Below are positions 16,039 through 25,500 of a DNA stretch of 64,000 bases, in pieces. The stretch spans positions 1-64,000 of the forward strand of contig NZ_MWUJ01000015.1 in NCBI RefSeq assembly GCF_002210225.1, read 5' to 3'. Position 1 is the first letter of the stretch. Every line of letters begins with the position of its first letter. The notes under the pieces were generated by a model. It did no database searches and was not told the DNA's origin. It saw nothing but the letters and a program-made list of their open reading frames with translations. Source of the stretch: Geofilum rhodophaeum. GTDB taxonomy: Bacteria; Bacteroidota; Bacteroidia; Bacteroidales; Marinilabiliaceae. The translations under genes were made by a program, and so were the position numbers.

Positions 16039-17439
16039 TCAGCTGTTTTCGGCGGCGCGTTGGCTTTCGAGGTCGGCGATGATTTGGGTCATTTTTTGGT
16101 CGCTCAGCTTGTAAAAAATCATGAATAAGCCTGAAATTAATGCAGCGGCGGCGGGTACGATGCCCATCATGTATTTGATGCCTTTAAGGGTTTCGGGGCT
16201 TTGGGCGGCGTTGGCTTCGAAGCCGTAGATGGCCAGGAGCCAGAGGGTGAGGGAGCCGCCGAGGGTCCAGCCTAGTTTTTGGGTCATGCTGCTGGCGGAG
16301 AATACGAGGCCGGTGGCGCGGCGTCCGGTTGTCCATTGGGAGTAGTCGGCGGCATCGGCGTACATCGACCACAGCAGGGGGAAGATGATGCCGGCGCAGA
16401 AGCTGATGAGGGCTTGCAGACTGTAAATGAGCAGGAGGTCGCCTTTGCTGGTGAGCTGGAATACTACGCTGAGGGCGGCGGCGGCAAACATGGCGAACAT
16501 AAAGGTGCGGCGCTTGCCGAGGAGGGCGGATATGGGCTTGGCCATGATGACGCCAATCATGTTGGTGGCCTGACCTAAAAACAGGTAGAAGGTGCTGTAG
16601 GCGATGGTCATTTTGGAGAAGTGGATGGCCGATTCGCGTACGTGGTCGTCGGCTATGTAGTACTTAAAGTAGTACATGGCTACGCCGTCGCGCACGGAGT
16701 TGAAGATGAGGGTGGCTACGCCGGCGCCCAGAAGGATGAACCAGGGGCCGTTTTTGGCCAGGTTGCGGAGGTCTTCTTTCAGGTTGTTTTTCTGCTCTTT
16801 GGGTGGGGTGATGCGCTCGCGGGTCCACGAAAAGGTGAGCAGGAAAAAGCCTACGGCGATGCTGCCGATGACGACCATGGTGAGCTGGTAGGCGGTGGGC
16901 AGGGCTACGGAGCCGGCAAAGAAGTCGACCATGGGCTGAAACAGGGCTACGACCAGCAGACTGCCGCCAAAGGCGAAGACCATGCGGTAGGAGGCGAAGC
17001 TGGTGCGCTCGTTGCCGTCGGCGGTCATTACGCCGAGCAGACTGGCGTAGGGTACGTTAATGGCGGTGTAGGCCATCATCATAAGGGTGTAGGTGATGTA
17101 GGCGTAAACGATTTTGCCCTGCAGGTCGAGCTGGGGGGTGGTGAAGAGGAGTACGCCTATGAGGGCGAAGGGTCCGGCTATCCACAGCAGGTAGGGGCGA
17201 AATTTGCCCCAGCGGGTGTTGGTGCGGTCGCTAATGATGCCCATGAGGGGGTCGTTGGCGGTGTCCCAAATGCGGGTGACTAAAAACATGGTGCCGGCGG
17301 CTGCGGCGGGTATGCCAAATACGTCGGTGTAAAAAATGGCGAGGTAAAAGGTGAAGATTTTCCAGAACATGGAGGAGGCGGCGTCGCCGAATCCGTATCC
17401 GATTTTTTCTTTGAGGCTGACTTTTTGGGGCTTCATCAT
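16039..17439 (-). CDS. GPH-family sugar:cation symporter (predicted mannobiose/mannoside transporter)
   Basis: A 466-residue inner-membrane carrier with about 12 hydrophobic segments. It opens with KEKIGYGFGDAASSMFWKIF and has DTANDPLMGIISDRTNTRWGKFRPYLLW (the D-P-x-x-G-x-x-x-D-R-T loop), the signature of the glycoside-pentoside-hexuronide:cation symporter family (MelB-like). It is the last gene of the galactomannan operon, 2 bases after the epimerase. The order GH26, GH130, epimerase and transporter gene set matches the B. fragilis mannan locus, so the likely substrate is mannobiose released by the GH26 enzyme. Substrate is inferred from context. Confidence 0.9.
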   Translation of the reverse strand: MMKPQKVSLKEKIGYGFGDAASSMFWKIFTFYLAIFYTDVFGIPAAAAGTMFLVTRIWDTANDPLMGIISDRTNTRWGKFRPYLLWIAGPFALIGVLLFTTPQLDLQGKIVYAYITYTLMMMAYTAINVPYASLLGVMTADGNERTSFASYRMVFAFGGSLLVVALFQPMVDFFAGSVALPTAYQLTMVVIGSIAVGFFLLTFSWTRERITPPKEQKNNLKEDLRNLAKNGPWFILLGAGVATLIFNSVRDGVAMYYFKYYIADDHVRESAIHFSKMTIAYSTFYLFLGQATNMIGVIMAKPISALLGKRRTFMFAMFAAAALSVVFQLTSKGDLLLIYSLQALISFCAGIIFPLLWSMYADAADYSQWTTGRRATGLVFSASSMTQKLGWTLGGSLTLWLLAIYGFEANAAQSPETLKGIKYMMGIVPAAAALISGLFMIFYKLSDQKMTQIIADLESQRAAENS

Positions 17440-17441
17440 TT

Positions 17442-18641
17442 TCAGGCTTTATTTAGGCGTTGGTACATTTCCATGAGGGCGCGGGTGTTGTGATAGGGGC
17501 ATTTCCAGAAACCGGCTTTGGGGTCGGAAAGCACGGGCTTTCCGTCGGGACCAATGCGCAGGAACCATTCGCCGCCGCGGGTGTCTATCAGCTTTTCGCG
17601 GATGTAGTCCCAAAGTACTTCGGCCTGCTGCAGGTAGCGCGGGTCGCCGCTTTTTTGCCAGGCGTCGGTAAAGCCTACCATGGCTTCGGCTTGTACCCAC
17701 CAGTGGCGGTCGGTTTCCAGGTGATTCGAAGATAGTTCTTTTTCGTAATACAGTGAGCCGTCGGGGGCCAAAGCTTCGTTGAGGGTGGCTTGGGCCAAGC
17801 GCTGACTCAGGTTTTTTACTTGGCCGATGAGGTCGGGCTTCCCAAGGATTTCGGCGGCTTCGTTCAGCAGCCAGGCGCCTTCAATGTCGTGCCCGTAAGA
17901 TACCATGCTGGAGCGTACGCTCCAATCGTGGTCAAAAAACAGGTGGAAGTGGCCGCTTTGGGGGTCGGTAATGTGGTCGGTGAATACGCGCAGGAGGCCT
18001 TCGATTTGCTGTGCCAGACGGGCATCGGGCCATACGCGATAGAGATTGGTGTAGGGTTCGATGATGTGCAGGTGGGTGTTCATCGACTTGGGCTCGTTGG
18101 CGTCTTTGGCGCTCAGGCGCAGGTCGGCCAGCGGTCGCCAGTCGCGGTCGCGGGCTTCGAGGTAGCCGCCGTGGGTGGCGTCAAAGCTGTGCTTTTCTAT
18201 CAGTTCAAAGAGCTGGATGGCGCGTTGGAGACTCTCGGGATCGCCGCTGGCGCGGTAGTATTCGGCCAGTCCGTAAATGGCGAAGCCCTGGCCGTAGATT
18301 TGCTTGCGGCCGTTTTTCATCTGGCCCCGGGCATCTGCGCTCCAATAAAGGCCGCCGTGTTCCCGGTCCCAAAAGTGTTGCCACAGGTAGTCGTAGGCGC
18401 GCCGGGCGCTTTGCAGGTAGGCGGGGTCTTTTAAAAAGTTGTAGGCCGAGGCAAAGGTCCACAAGATGCGGGCGTTGAGTACGAGGCCTTTTTCGGCTCC
18501 GGGTACGGGCTGACCCCGGGGGTCTAGTTCACCGTAGAAACCATCTTGCTGGTGGTCGATGCTGTGCTCCTGCCAAAAGTGGAGGATGTCTTTGTAGGCC
18601 TGGAGCAAGTCTGCTCCTACGATGCTGGTTTTTCTGCTCAT
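17442..18641 (-). CDS. Cellobiose/mannobiose 2-epimerase (AGE superfamily)
   Basis: Converts the reducing glucose or mannose of beta-1,4-disaccharides to its C2 epimer; here probably mannobiose to mannosylglucose in the cytoplasm. The (alpha/alpha)6 barrel shows MNTHLHIIEPYTNLYRVW, SYGHDIEGAWLLNEA and RHWWVQAEAMVGF, which carry the conserved catalytic histidines and Trp pair of cellobiose 2-epimerases. I start at ATG 18641 (MSRKTSIVGADLL, 399 residues, the usual length). The longer frame from 18695 adds MAAAGARAPAATSQHQAP, which is only the translation of a GC-rich hairpin after the GH130 gene. The next gene follows after 2 bases. Confidence 0.92.
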   Translation of the reverse strand: MSRKTSIVGADLLQAYKDILHFWQEHSIDHQQDGFYGELDPRGQPVPGAEKGLVLNARILWTFASAYNFLKDPAYLQSARRAYDYLWQHFWDREHGGLYWSADARGQMKNGRKQIYGQGFAIYGLAEYYRASGDPESLQRAIQLFELIEKHSFDATHGGYLEARDRDWRPLADLRLSAKDANEPKSMNTHLHIIEPYTNLYRVWPDARLAQQIEGLLRVFTDHITDPQSGHFHLFFDHDWSVRSSMVSYGHDIEGAWLLNEAAEILGKPDLIGQVKNLSQRLAQATLNEALAPDGSLYYEKELSSNHLETDRHWWVQAEAMVGFTDAWQKSGDPRYLQQAEVLWDYIREKLIDTRGGEWFLRIGPDGKPVLSDPKAGFWKCPYHNTRALMEMYQRLNKA

Positions 18642-18662
18642 GGGCGCCTGGTGCTGAGAGGT

Positions 18663-18693
18663 GGCAGCAGGGGCTCGGGCCCCTGCTGCTGCC
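18663..18693 (-). other. Intercistronic hairpin between GH130 and epimerase genes
   Basis: GGCAGCAGGGGC (18663-18674) pairs with GCCCCTGCTGCTGCC (18679-18693) with one CAG bulge. There is no U tract, so it is more likely an mRNA-stabilising or processing hairpin inside the operon than a terminator. Confidence 0.55.
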
Positions 18694-18714
18694 ATCGGTG
18701 TGAATGAATTGTGT

Positions 18715-19890
18715 TTATTGTGCTTTGTTCTGGTCGATCAGCCGGTTGATGCGCTGCACCGAGGCGGCGCTGCGCAGCTCGTCCTGCGGGGTGTTGATGC
18801 AGTAGTCCACCAGCTGATCGATGCTCGACAGGGCTACGTGCATGCGGGTGTCGGAGGCGGCGTAGTATATGAGTACGCGGCCGTCGTCGTCGGCTATCCA
18901 GCCGTTGGAGAAGACCACGTTGGACACGTCGCCGACCCGCTCCCAGTCCTGCGGCGCAATAAAGTGGCCGGCGGGTTTGTGGGTGACTACCCAGGGTTTT
19001 TCCAGGTCGGTCATAAACAGGTAGAGGGTGTAGCGCAGTCCCGCAGCGGTGTTGCGCACGCCGTGGGCCAGTTGCAGCCAGCCTTTGTCGGTGCGGATGG
19101 GGGCGGGACCCAGACCGTTTTTTACTTCGTAAATGGTGTGGTAGGTCTTGGGGTCTACAATCAGTTCTTCTTTGACTTCGGGCTTTTCGATGTTGGCGCA
19201 GAGGCCAAAGCCGATGCCGCCGCCTTTGCCGGTGTCGATGAAGCCGTCCTGGGGACGGGTGTAAAAGGCATACTGTCCGTCAACGAGGTGGGGGAAGAGC
19301 ACGACGTTGCGCTGCTGTCCGGTGGTCGAAACGAGGTCGGGCAAGCGCTCCCAGGTGATGAGGTCCTTGCTGCGGGCGATGCCCGCAGCAGCTACTGCGC
19401 TGCTGGTGTCGCCATTGGGGGCATTGGGATCCTTCCGCTCGGTGCAGAATACGCCGTACACCCAGCCGTCGTCGTGTTTGGTCAAACGCATGTCGTACAC
19501 GTTGGTGTCGGGCTCGTCGGTCTCGGGCAGGGTCAGGGGACGGTCCCAAAAGCGAAAGTTGTCGATGCCGTTGGGACTCTCAGCTATGGCGAAGAAGGAT
19601 TTTCGGTCGTTGCCTTCGACCCTTACGGCCAGCAGGTACTTGTCGCCCCACTTCATGGCGCCGGCGTTGAAGGTGGCGTTGTAGCCGATGCGCTCCATCA
19701 AATGCGGATTGCGTTGGGGGTTCAGGTCGTAGCGCCAGTGCAGCGGAATGTGGTCGCGCGTTACTACGGGATTAACGCAGCGCTGGTAAATGCCGTTGCT
19801 GCTGAAGAGCACCTGGTTGGGGCGCTGGAGCAGACTTTCATGGGCTGTGCGGATCTGCTTGAGCCGCTGTTCAAATGCTTGGTTTTGCAT
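18715..19890 (-). CDS. GH130 4-O-beta-D-mannosyl-D-glucose phosphorylase
   Basis: Phosphorolyses beta-1,4-mannosylglucose to mannose 1-phosphate and glucose. It has 391 residues, the family's usual length, and no signal peptide, so it is cytoplasmic. The five-bladed propeller shows [16 protein letters not shown], the [14 protein letters not shown] segment with the presumed catalytic aspartate D133, and [15 protein letters not shown], all typical of GH130 subfamily 1. The neighbours supply its substrate: the mannanase makes mannobiose and the epimerase makes mannosylglucose. It starts 3 codons or fewer after the GH26 stop (2-base gap). The choice of mannosylglucose over mannobiose phosphorylase follows from the epimerase being present. 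Confidence 0.92.
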   Translation of the reverse strand: MQNQAFEQRLKQIRTAHESLLQRPNQVLFSSNGIYQRCVNPVVTRDHIPLHWRYDLNPQRNPHLMERIGYNATFNAGAMKWGDKYLLAVRVEGNDRKSFFAIAESPNGIDNFRFWDRPLTLPETDEPDTNVYDMRLTKHDDGWVYGVFCTERKDPNAPNGDTSSAVAAAGIARSKDLITWERLPDLVSTTGQQRNVVLFPHLVDGQYAFYTRPQDGFIDTGKGGGIGFGLCANIEKPEVKEELIVDPKTYHTIYEVKNGLGPAPIRTDKGWLQLAHGVRNTAAGLRYTLYLFMTDLEKPWVVTHKPAGHFIAPQDWERVGDVSNVVFSNGWIADDDGRVLIYYAASDTRMHVALSSIDQLVDYCINTPQDELRSAASVQRINRLIDQNKAQ

Positions 19891-19892
19891 AT

Positions 19893-21008
19893 TTAGTTCT
19901 TGTTTTTGAATTGCTGCCAGTCGCTGAGCAGGAGGTAGCGCTCGCCGCCTACAAAGTGGCGGAAGTCGTCGGCCGCCTCATGCTCGGGATGGGGTACATA
20001 AAAGTGGCTGAGGTCGTGGTTGCGCCACACCATTACGTAAACGGCTTGCCGGGTAAGCTCCGAGGCTTCGAGCACGCCGGCCAGATTGGCACTGTACCAG
20101 TCCGCCTGCTCTATGCGGTCGAGTCCCGTTTCGGTGAGTGCCGCTACTTTGTCGGTCTTCTGCGCATACTGCACGGCTATTTCCAGTTTTTGGATGGCTG
20201 CGGACAGGCCCTCGGCGCCCTGGTTCAAATCCCAGTAGTTGTCCACCCCAACGATGTCCACATAGTCGTCGCCCGGATACCAGCTGAGGTATTCGGCTTC
20301 GGTACTGAAGTTGCGGTCGGGCGAGTAGGCCACCAGAAAATTGTCGACGCCCTGCTCGTGCAGGCGGTCGATGGTGAGGCGAAACAGGGCCTGCAGTTCT
20401 TCGGGCTCGGTGAGGGTGGCGCCCCACCAAAACCAGCCGCCGTCCATTTCGTGCCAGGGGCGGAAGATGAAGGGCAGGGTGCCGCCTTCGGGGGTGGTGA
20501 GACTCTTAAAGAAGTGGGCCAGCTGATCGACCTGGGCCAGGAAGTGGCTGTGGTGACTGCCTCCCGGAAGGAGGTGTTCAACCACGCGCTCATCTACCAC
20601 CCAGGCGTTTTTGCTGGTATCCACGGGCGAGTAGGGGTGCCAGCTGAAGGTGTTGACGCCGCCCTGGGCATGCACCCATTGGGCAAAGCTGCGCATCTTG
20701 TCGAAGGGCACCCGGTCGAGGTTTCTGGTGCGACCCAGTTCCAGTCCCCCCAACTCCCAGCCAAATAGGGCGGGGTAGTCGCCGGCGGTACGTTTTACGT
20801 CCGATTGGCCTTCCTCGTACTGCCAGCCTATGCCGTAGGCCAGGTCGTCCTGGTGACCAAAAAGCAGGGCCTTGCCCTGGAGACTGCGGAGCTGGTCCAT
20901 GAGGACTTCAGCAGGGCTGGGTGTTTCTGTCGGCTGGGGCGACCCACAGGCCAGGAGGCCGGTGAGTGCCACAAGCAGACTGCTGTATTTTAAATACTTG
21001 CTGTTCAT
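19893..21008 (-). CDS. GH26 beta-mannanase lipoprotein
   Basis: Secreted endo/exo-beta-1,4-mannanase. From ATG 21008 it begins [22 protein letters not shown], a lipoprotein signal with the cysteine around residue 21; a longer frame from 21050 would overlap the previous gene and bury the signal, so I reject it. The (beta/alpha)8 barrel shows [15 protein letters not shown] with the acid/base glutamate near residue 184 and AALTETGLD with the nucleophile glutamate near 290. Total 371 residues. In the related B. fragilis locus the GH26 enzyme releases mannobiose from mannan, matching the downstream pathway here. It probably sits on the outer or periplasmic membrane face. Confidence 0.93.
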   Translation of the reverse strand: MNSKYLKYSSLLVALTGLLACGSPQPTETPSPAEVLMDQLRSLQGKALLFGHQDDLAYGIGWQYEEGQSDVKRTAGDYPALFGWELGGLELGRTRNLDRVPFDKMRSFAQWVHAQGGVNTFSWHPYSPVDTSKNAWVVDERVVEHLLPGGSHHSHFLAQVDQLAHFFKSLTTPEGGTLPFIFRPWHEMDGGWFWWGATLTEPEELQALFRLTIDRLHEQGVDNFLVAYSPDRNFSTEAEYLSWYPGDDYVDIVGVDNYWDLNQGAEGLSAAIQKLEIAVQYAQKTDKVAALTETGLDRIEQADWYSANLAGVLEASELTRQAVYVMVWRNHDLSHFYVPHPEHEAADDFRHFVGGERYLLLSDWQQFKNKN

Positions 21009-21030
21009 GTTGGTGGGTAATAGCAGTTTG

Positions 21031-22245
21031 TTATTTGGGGTCGAGGACAAACATCAGTACGTCGCGGGCGGGTACGCTGCCTTTCAGTGCTTTTTTGGTG
21101 TTGCCTGCATCTTTGTGTGTCCATACGTTGCGCAAGTTGTAACGCCGGGTGGCAAAGTCGGCCTCGCGGTCAAAGACTTCGTCCACCACTTTGTGGGCCT
21201 GCCAGTCGAACTGCAGGGGCAGATCCTCATCGCCCCGATTCAAGAACATGACGGCCCAACGGCCCTCACTCAGGGGCTTAAACCAGGTCTCCAACTGGCC
21301 TTCTGCGGCGTAGCGGAAGCCTTGAATGGCCAGGGGATCCTGGTTAACGGCAATGACTTCGCCGTTGGTGAGGATGGCGTGGGTTTCGGGCGACATGTTG
21401 CGGATGTCGTTGCCGGCCATCAGCGGGGCCGACAGCATGGCCCAGATGGCAAAGTGGGCACGGTCTTCGTTTACGCTCATGCCGTTGCCTACCTGCAGCA
21501 TGTCGGGGTCGTTGAAGTGACCGGGTCCCTGGTACTCGCGGATTTCGAACTCGCGGTGCATGTCGAGTATTTTTAAGATGCCCCAGGACGACCAGTCGCC
21601 GTGACTGTGCTCACAGTCCCAGCAGTTGTAGATGTCGCCGGTGGTGCGCCAAAGATGGCCTACTTCTTTGGCCCAGGTCCACGGTTCGTTGTGGCCCCAG
21701 TCACACAGACTGAATACGATGGGGCGACCGGCGGCTTTCAGGGCTTCGCTCATGGTGGTATAGGCGCCCACCCCACTCAGGCCTTCGGTGTCGCACCAGT
21801 CGTACTTCAAATAGTCGATGCCCCACGAGGCGTAGGTCAGGGCGTCCTGGTACTCGTGGCCCCTGCTGCCGGGGTAGCCGGCGCAGGTGGTATTGCCGGC
21901 ATCGGAGTAAATCCCGATTTTCAGCCCCTGGGCATGCACATAGTCGGCCAGGGCTTTCATGCCGGAAGGAAAGCGCTCCGGATGGGCTTGGATAAAACCG
22001 AGACTGTCGCGCTCTCCATGCCAGCAGTCGTCGATCACGATGTATTGGTAACCGGCATCGCGGAGACCGGTGGCCACCAGGGCGTCGGCCATCTCGCGTA
22101 TCATGTCTTCGTTGATGTCGCATTGAAATTTGTTCCAGCTGTTCCAGCCCATAGGGGGAGTAGTAAGCAGTCCCTCAAACTTTTGTGCCTGTGTTGCGCC
22201 TGCAAAAAGGAGGACAAGTGCCACGATGCTTAAGATTTTTTTCAT
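21031..22245 (-). CDS. GH27 alpha-galactosidase
   Basis: Removes alpha-1,6-galactose side chains, probably from galactomannan. Signal peptide MKKILSIVALVLLFAGATQA, then the barrel: TPPMGWNSWNKFQCDI, the nucleophile strand DYLKYDWCD near residue 148, and the acid/base region HFNDPDMLQVGNGM near residue 247. A C-terminal beta domain brings the length to 404 residues, standard for GH27. It is the first gene of the operon, and a promoter candidate lies about 65 bases upstream. Placed ahead of the GH26 gene it makes the locus suited to galactomannan or galactoglucomannan. Confidence 0.93.
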   Translation of the reverse strand: MKKILSIVALVLLFAGATQAQKFEGLLTTPPMGWNSWNKFQCDINEDMIREMADALVATGLRDAGYQYIVIDDCWHGERDSLGFIQAHPERFPSGMKALADYVHAQGLKIGIYSDAGNTTCAGYPGSRGHEYQDALTYASWGIDYLKYDWCDTEGLSGVGAYTTMSEALKAAGRPIVFSLCDWGHNEPWTWAKEVGHLWRTTGDIYNCWDCEHSHGDWSSWGILKILDMHREFEIREYQGPGHFNDPDMLQVGNGMSVNEDRAHFAIWAMLSAPLMAGNDIRNMSPETHAILTNGEVIAVNQDPLAIQGFRYAAEGQLETWFKPLSEGRWAVMFLNRGDEDLPLQFDWQAHKVVDEVFDREADFATRRYNLRNVWTHKDAGNTKKALKGSVPARDVLMFVLDPK

Positions 22246-22311
22246 TCCCGATTTTTTAATTGCTTGGTTATTAAGAATTTGGACTTTGGGTTTTGGGGAG
22301 TAAAGACAGTT

Positions 22312-22342
22312 GCAAAATAGAGGGAAGTCGCGCCTTCGACAA
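22312..22342 (-). promoter_or_regulatory. Candidate promoter of the galactomannan operon
   Basis: On the minus strand TTG (22342-22340), 20 bases, then TATTTTG (22319-22313), close to the Bacteroidota -33/-7 consensus. It lies 67 bases before the GH27 start. No regulator gene or obvious operator is next to it. Confidence 0.4.
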
Positions 22343-22462
22343 GTACAATTCGGTCACTTCCTTGTAAGATTTTAACGGGGGTGCTTTTGGGCCCCTGTTG
22401 AAAACTTAAATATTTTACGTTTAGGCTCTTGACACTTGCCGGCAACCTTTTGTCGTGTAGAA

Positions 22463-22494
22463 TTGTTCCGGCTCTGGAGTATTTCTTATTTTTG
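22463..22494 (+). promoter_or_regulatory. Candidate promoter of dnaE
   Basis: TTG (22463-22465), 21 bases, then TATTTTTG (22487-22494), which fits TAnnTTTG. It lies 38 bases before the dnaE start and is divergent from the mannan operon promoter. Confidence 0.5.
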
Positions 22495-22532
22495 TTTTTC
22501 ACCCATTGCTTACTTTTTAGCACTTCCTTATT

Positions 22533-25500
22533 ATGGCAAACATTCCGTTTACCCACTTACACGTACACTCTCAATATTCTATTCTTGACGGACAGGCCAG
22601 TGTGGCTGCGCTGGTGAATAAGGCGGCGGCCGATGGCATGACGGCGGTGGCGCTGACCGACCACGGCAATATGCTGGGGATTAAGGAGTTTTTTGACCTG
22701 TGTCGCAAAAAGGGGGTGAAGCCCATTATGGGGGTGGAGGCCTACGTGGCCGAACGGAGCATTGCCGATAAAAGCGATAAGAACCTCGACCGCAGCGGTC
22801 GCCACCTGATTCTGCTGGCGAAGAACCGTACGGGTTACCGCAATCTGCTTAAGCTGACTTCCATTGCTTCGGTGGAGGGCTTTTTTTACCGGCCGCGTAT
22901 CGATAAGCAGCTGTTGGCGCAGTACCACGAGGGATTGATTGTTACTTCTGCCTGTCTGGGTGGTGAAGTGCCGCAGAAGATCATGAAGGGCGATCTCGAC
23001 GGAGCCCGGGAGGCCATTCGCTGGTACAAGGGGGTGTTTGGGGAGGATTACTACCTGGAGCTGCAGCGGCACCCGTCGGAGGATCCGCGCATGCGCGAGC
23101 AGGTGTACGACGAGCAGGTTAAGGTGAACGAACACTTGCTGCTTTTGTCGAAGGAGATGGGCGTTAAGGTGGTGGCGGCCAACGATGTGCATTTTGCCGA
23201 TGCCGATAAGGCGGAGGCGCACGACATTATGATATGCATGAATACGGGTAAGGATGTGGACGACGAGACCCGTATGCGCTATACGCGGCAGGAGTGGTTC
23301 AAGACTACGGCGGAGATGAATGCCCTCTTTGCCGATGTGCCGCAGGCTTTGGAAAGCACGCAGGAGATTGCCGCTAAGGTGGAGGAGTTCGACTTGAACT
23401 CGGACCCCATTATGCCGGAGTTTCCGATACCGGAGGATTTTGCGACCTGGGAGGGCTACCTCGAAAAGTTTAAGGAGGAGGACCTGAAGGCGGAGTTTGG
23501 GGCGGAGCGTTATGAGAAGCTGGGTGGCGATTACGAACACCTGCTGCGGGTGAAGCTGGAGGCCGATTACCTGGAGCACCTGACTTACAAGGGGGCGCAT
23601 AAGTTTTACGGCGATCCGCTGGCACCGGAGGTGAAGGAGCGGATCGACTTTGAGCTGGAGACGGTGAAGACCATGGGTTTTCCGGGCTACTTTTTGATTG
23701 TGCAGGACTTTATTAATGCGGCGCGTGAGATGGGGGTGCTGGTGGGTCCCGGTCGTGGTTCGGCGGCGGGTTCGGCGGTGGCTTTTTGTGTGGGCATTAC
23801 GGCGGTGGATCCGATTAAGCACGATTTGCTGTTTGAGCGTTTTTTGAATCCCGACCGTATTTCCATGCCCGATGTGGACATCGACTTTGACGATGATGGT
23901 CGCGCCCTGGTGCTCGACTGGGTGGCGCAGAAGTATGGGAAGGACAAGGTGGCCCACATTTGTACCTTCGGAACGATGGCCGCGAAGTCGGCCATCAAAG
24001 ACGTGGGCCGGGTGCTGCGTTTGCCCTTGTCGGAGACCGACCGCATCTCTAAACTGATTCCGGAAAAGCCGGGGACCAAGTTGGCCAATGCCTATAAGGA
24101 GGTGCTGAAGGCCGAAAAGGAGAAGGGCTCGCTGGAGCTGGCCATGGCGGCCATTGAGAAGGCGCTGGCGAGTGCCCGGGCGCAGGAGAAGGATAAGGAG
24201 GCGTCGAAGCTCGAGATTCAGTTGCTTTTTGCGCGGGAAATGCAAAGGGGACGTGGCGAGGGCGATGAGGTGCTGCTGAAAACCCTGGAGCTGGCTTGTG
24301 AGCTGGAGGGTTCGGTGCGGCAGACCGGCGTGCATGCCTGCGGGGTGTTGATTGGGCGCGATCCACTGGATCAGCACATTCCGCTGATGCCGGCCAAGGA
24401 GGCCAACTTGCTGGTGACGCAGTACGACGGGGGCTTTGTGGAGTCGATTGGACTGTTGAAGATGGACTTTCTGGGACTGAAAACGCTGTCGATCATTAAG
24501 GAGGCGCTGGAGGCCATTAAGCTGTCGAAGAACCTCGATCTGGACATCAACAGCATTGCCGACGACGACCAAAAGACTTTTGAGCTTTTTAGTCGCGGGG
24601 AAACAACGGCCATCTTCCAGTTTGAGTCGGCCGGTATGAAAAAATACCTGCGCGAGTTGCAGCCCAACCGCTTTGAGGACCTGGTGGCGATGAATGCCTT
24701 GTACCGTCCGGGTCCGATGGAATACATTCCCAACTTTATTGCCCGTAAGCACGGACGCGAGGAAATCAATTATGACCATCCGCTGATGGAGTCGTTTTTG
24801 AAGGACTCTTACGGCATTACGGTGTTTCAGGAGCAGGTGATGCTTTTGTCGCGCAAGCTGGGAGGCTTTACCCGGGGCGAGTCCGACTCCCTGCGGAAGG
24901 CCATGGGTAAAAAGATCTTCGATATGATGGCCAAGCTCAAGGAGAAGTTTGATGCGGGCTGTAAGAAGAATCCGGAGTTCATGGCGGGTTGCGAGAGCAT
25001 GAATAAGAAGCCGCAGGAGGTGATCGATAAGATTTGGAAGGACTGGGAGGCTTTTGCCAGTTATGCTTTCAACAAGTCGCACTCGGTGTGCTATGCCCAG
25101 CTGGCTTACCAGACGGGCTACCTTAAGGCGCATTATCCGGCGGAGTTTATGGCGGGGGTTTTGAGTCGCAACCTTAACGACATCAGCAAGATTACCACCT
25201 TTATGGAGGAGTGCCAGCGCATGGGCATTGAGGTGCTGGGTCCCGATGTGAATGAGAGTCACCTGAAGTTTACCGTGAACCAGCAGGGGGCGCTGCGCTT
25301 TGGTATGGCGGCCATTAAGGGCGTGGGCGAGGGCGTGGTGCTGGAGATCATCAGAGAACGGGAGGCGCGGGGACCCTTTAAGGATGTGTACGATTTTATT
25401 GAGCGCATCAGCTTGCAGGTGGTCAACAAAAAGGCCCTGGAGGCTTTGGCTGCGGCTGGGGGCTTCGACAATTTGGGCAAGACGCATCGGGCTCAGTTTT

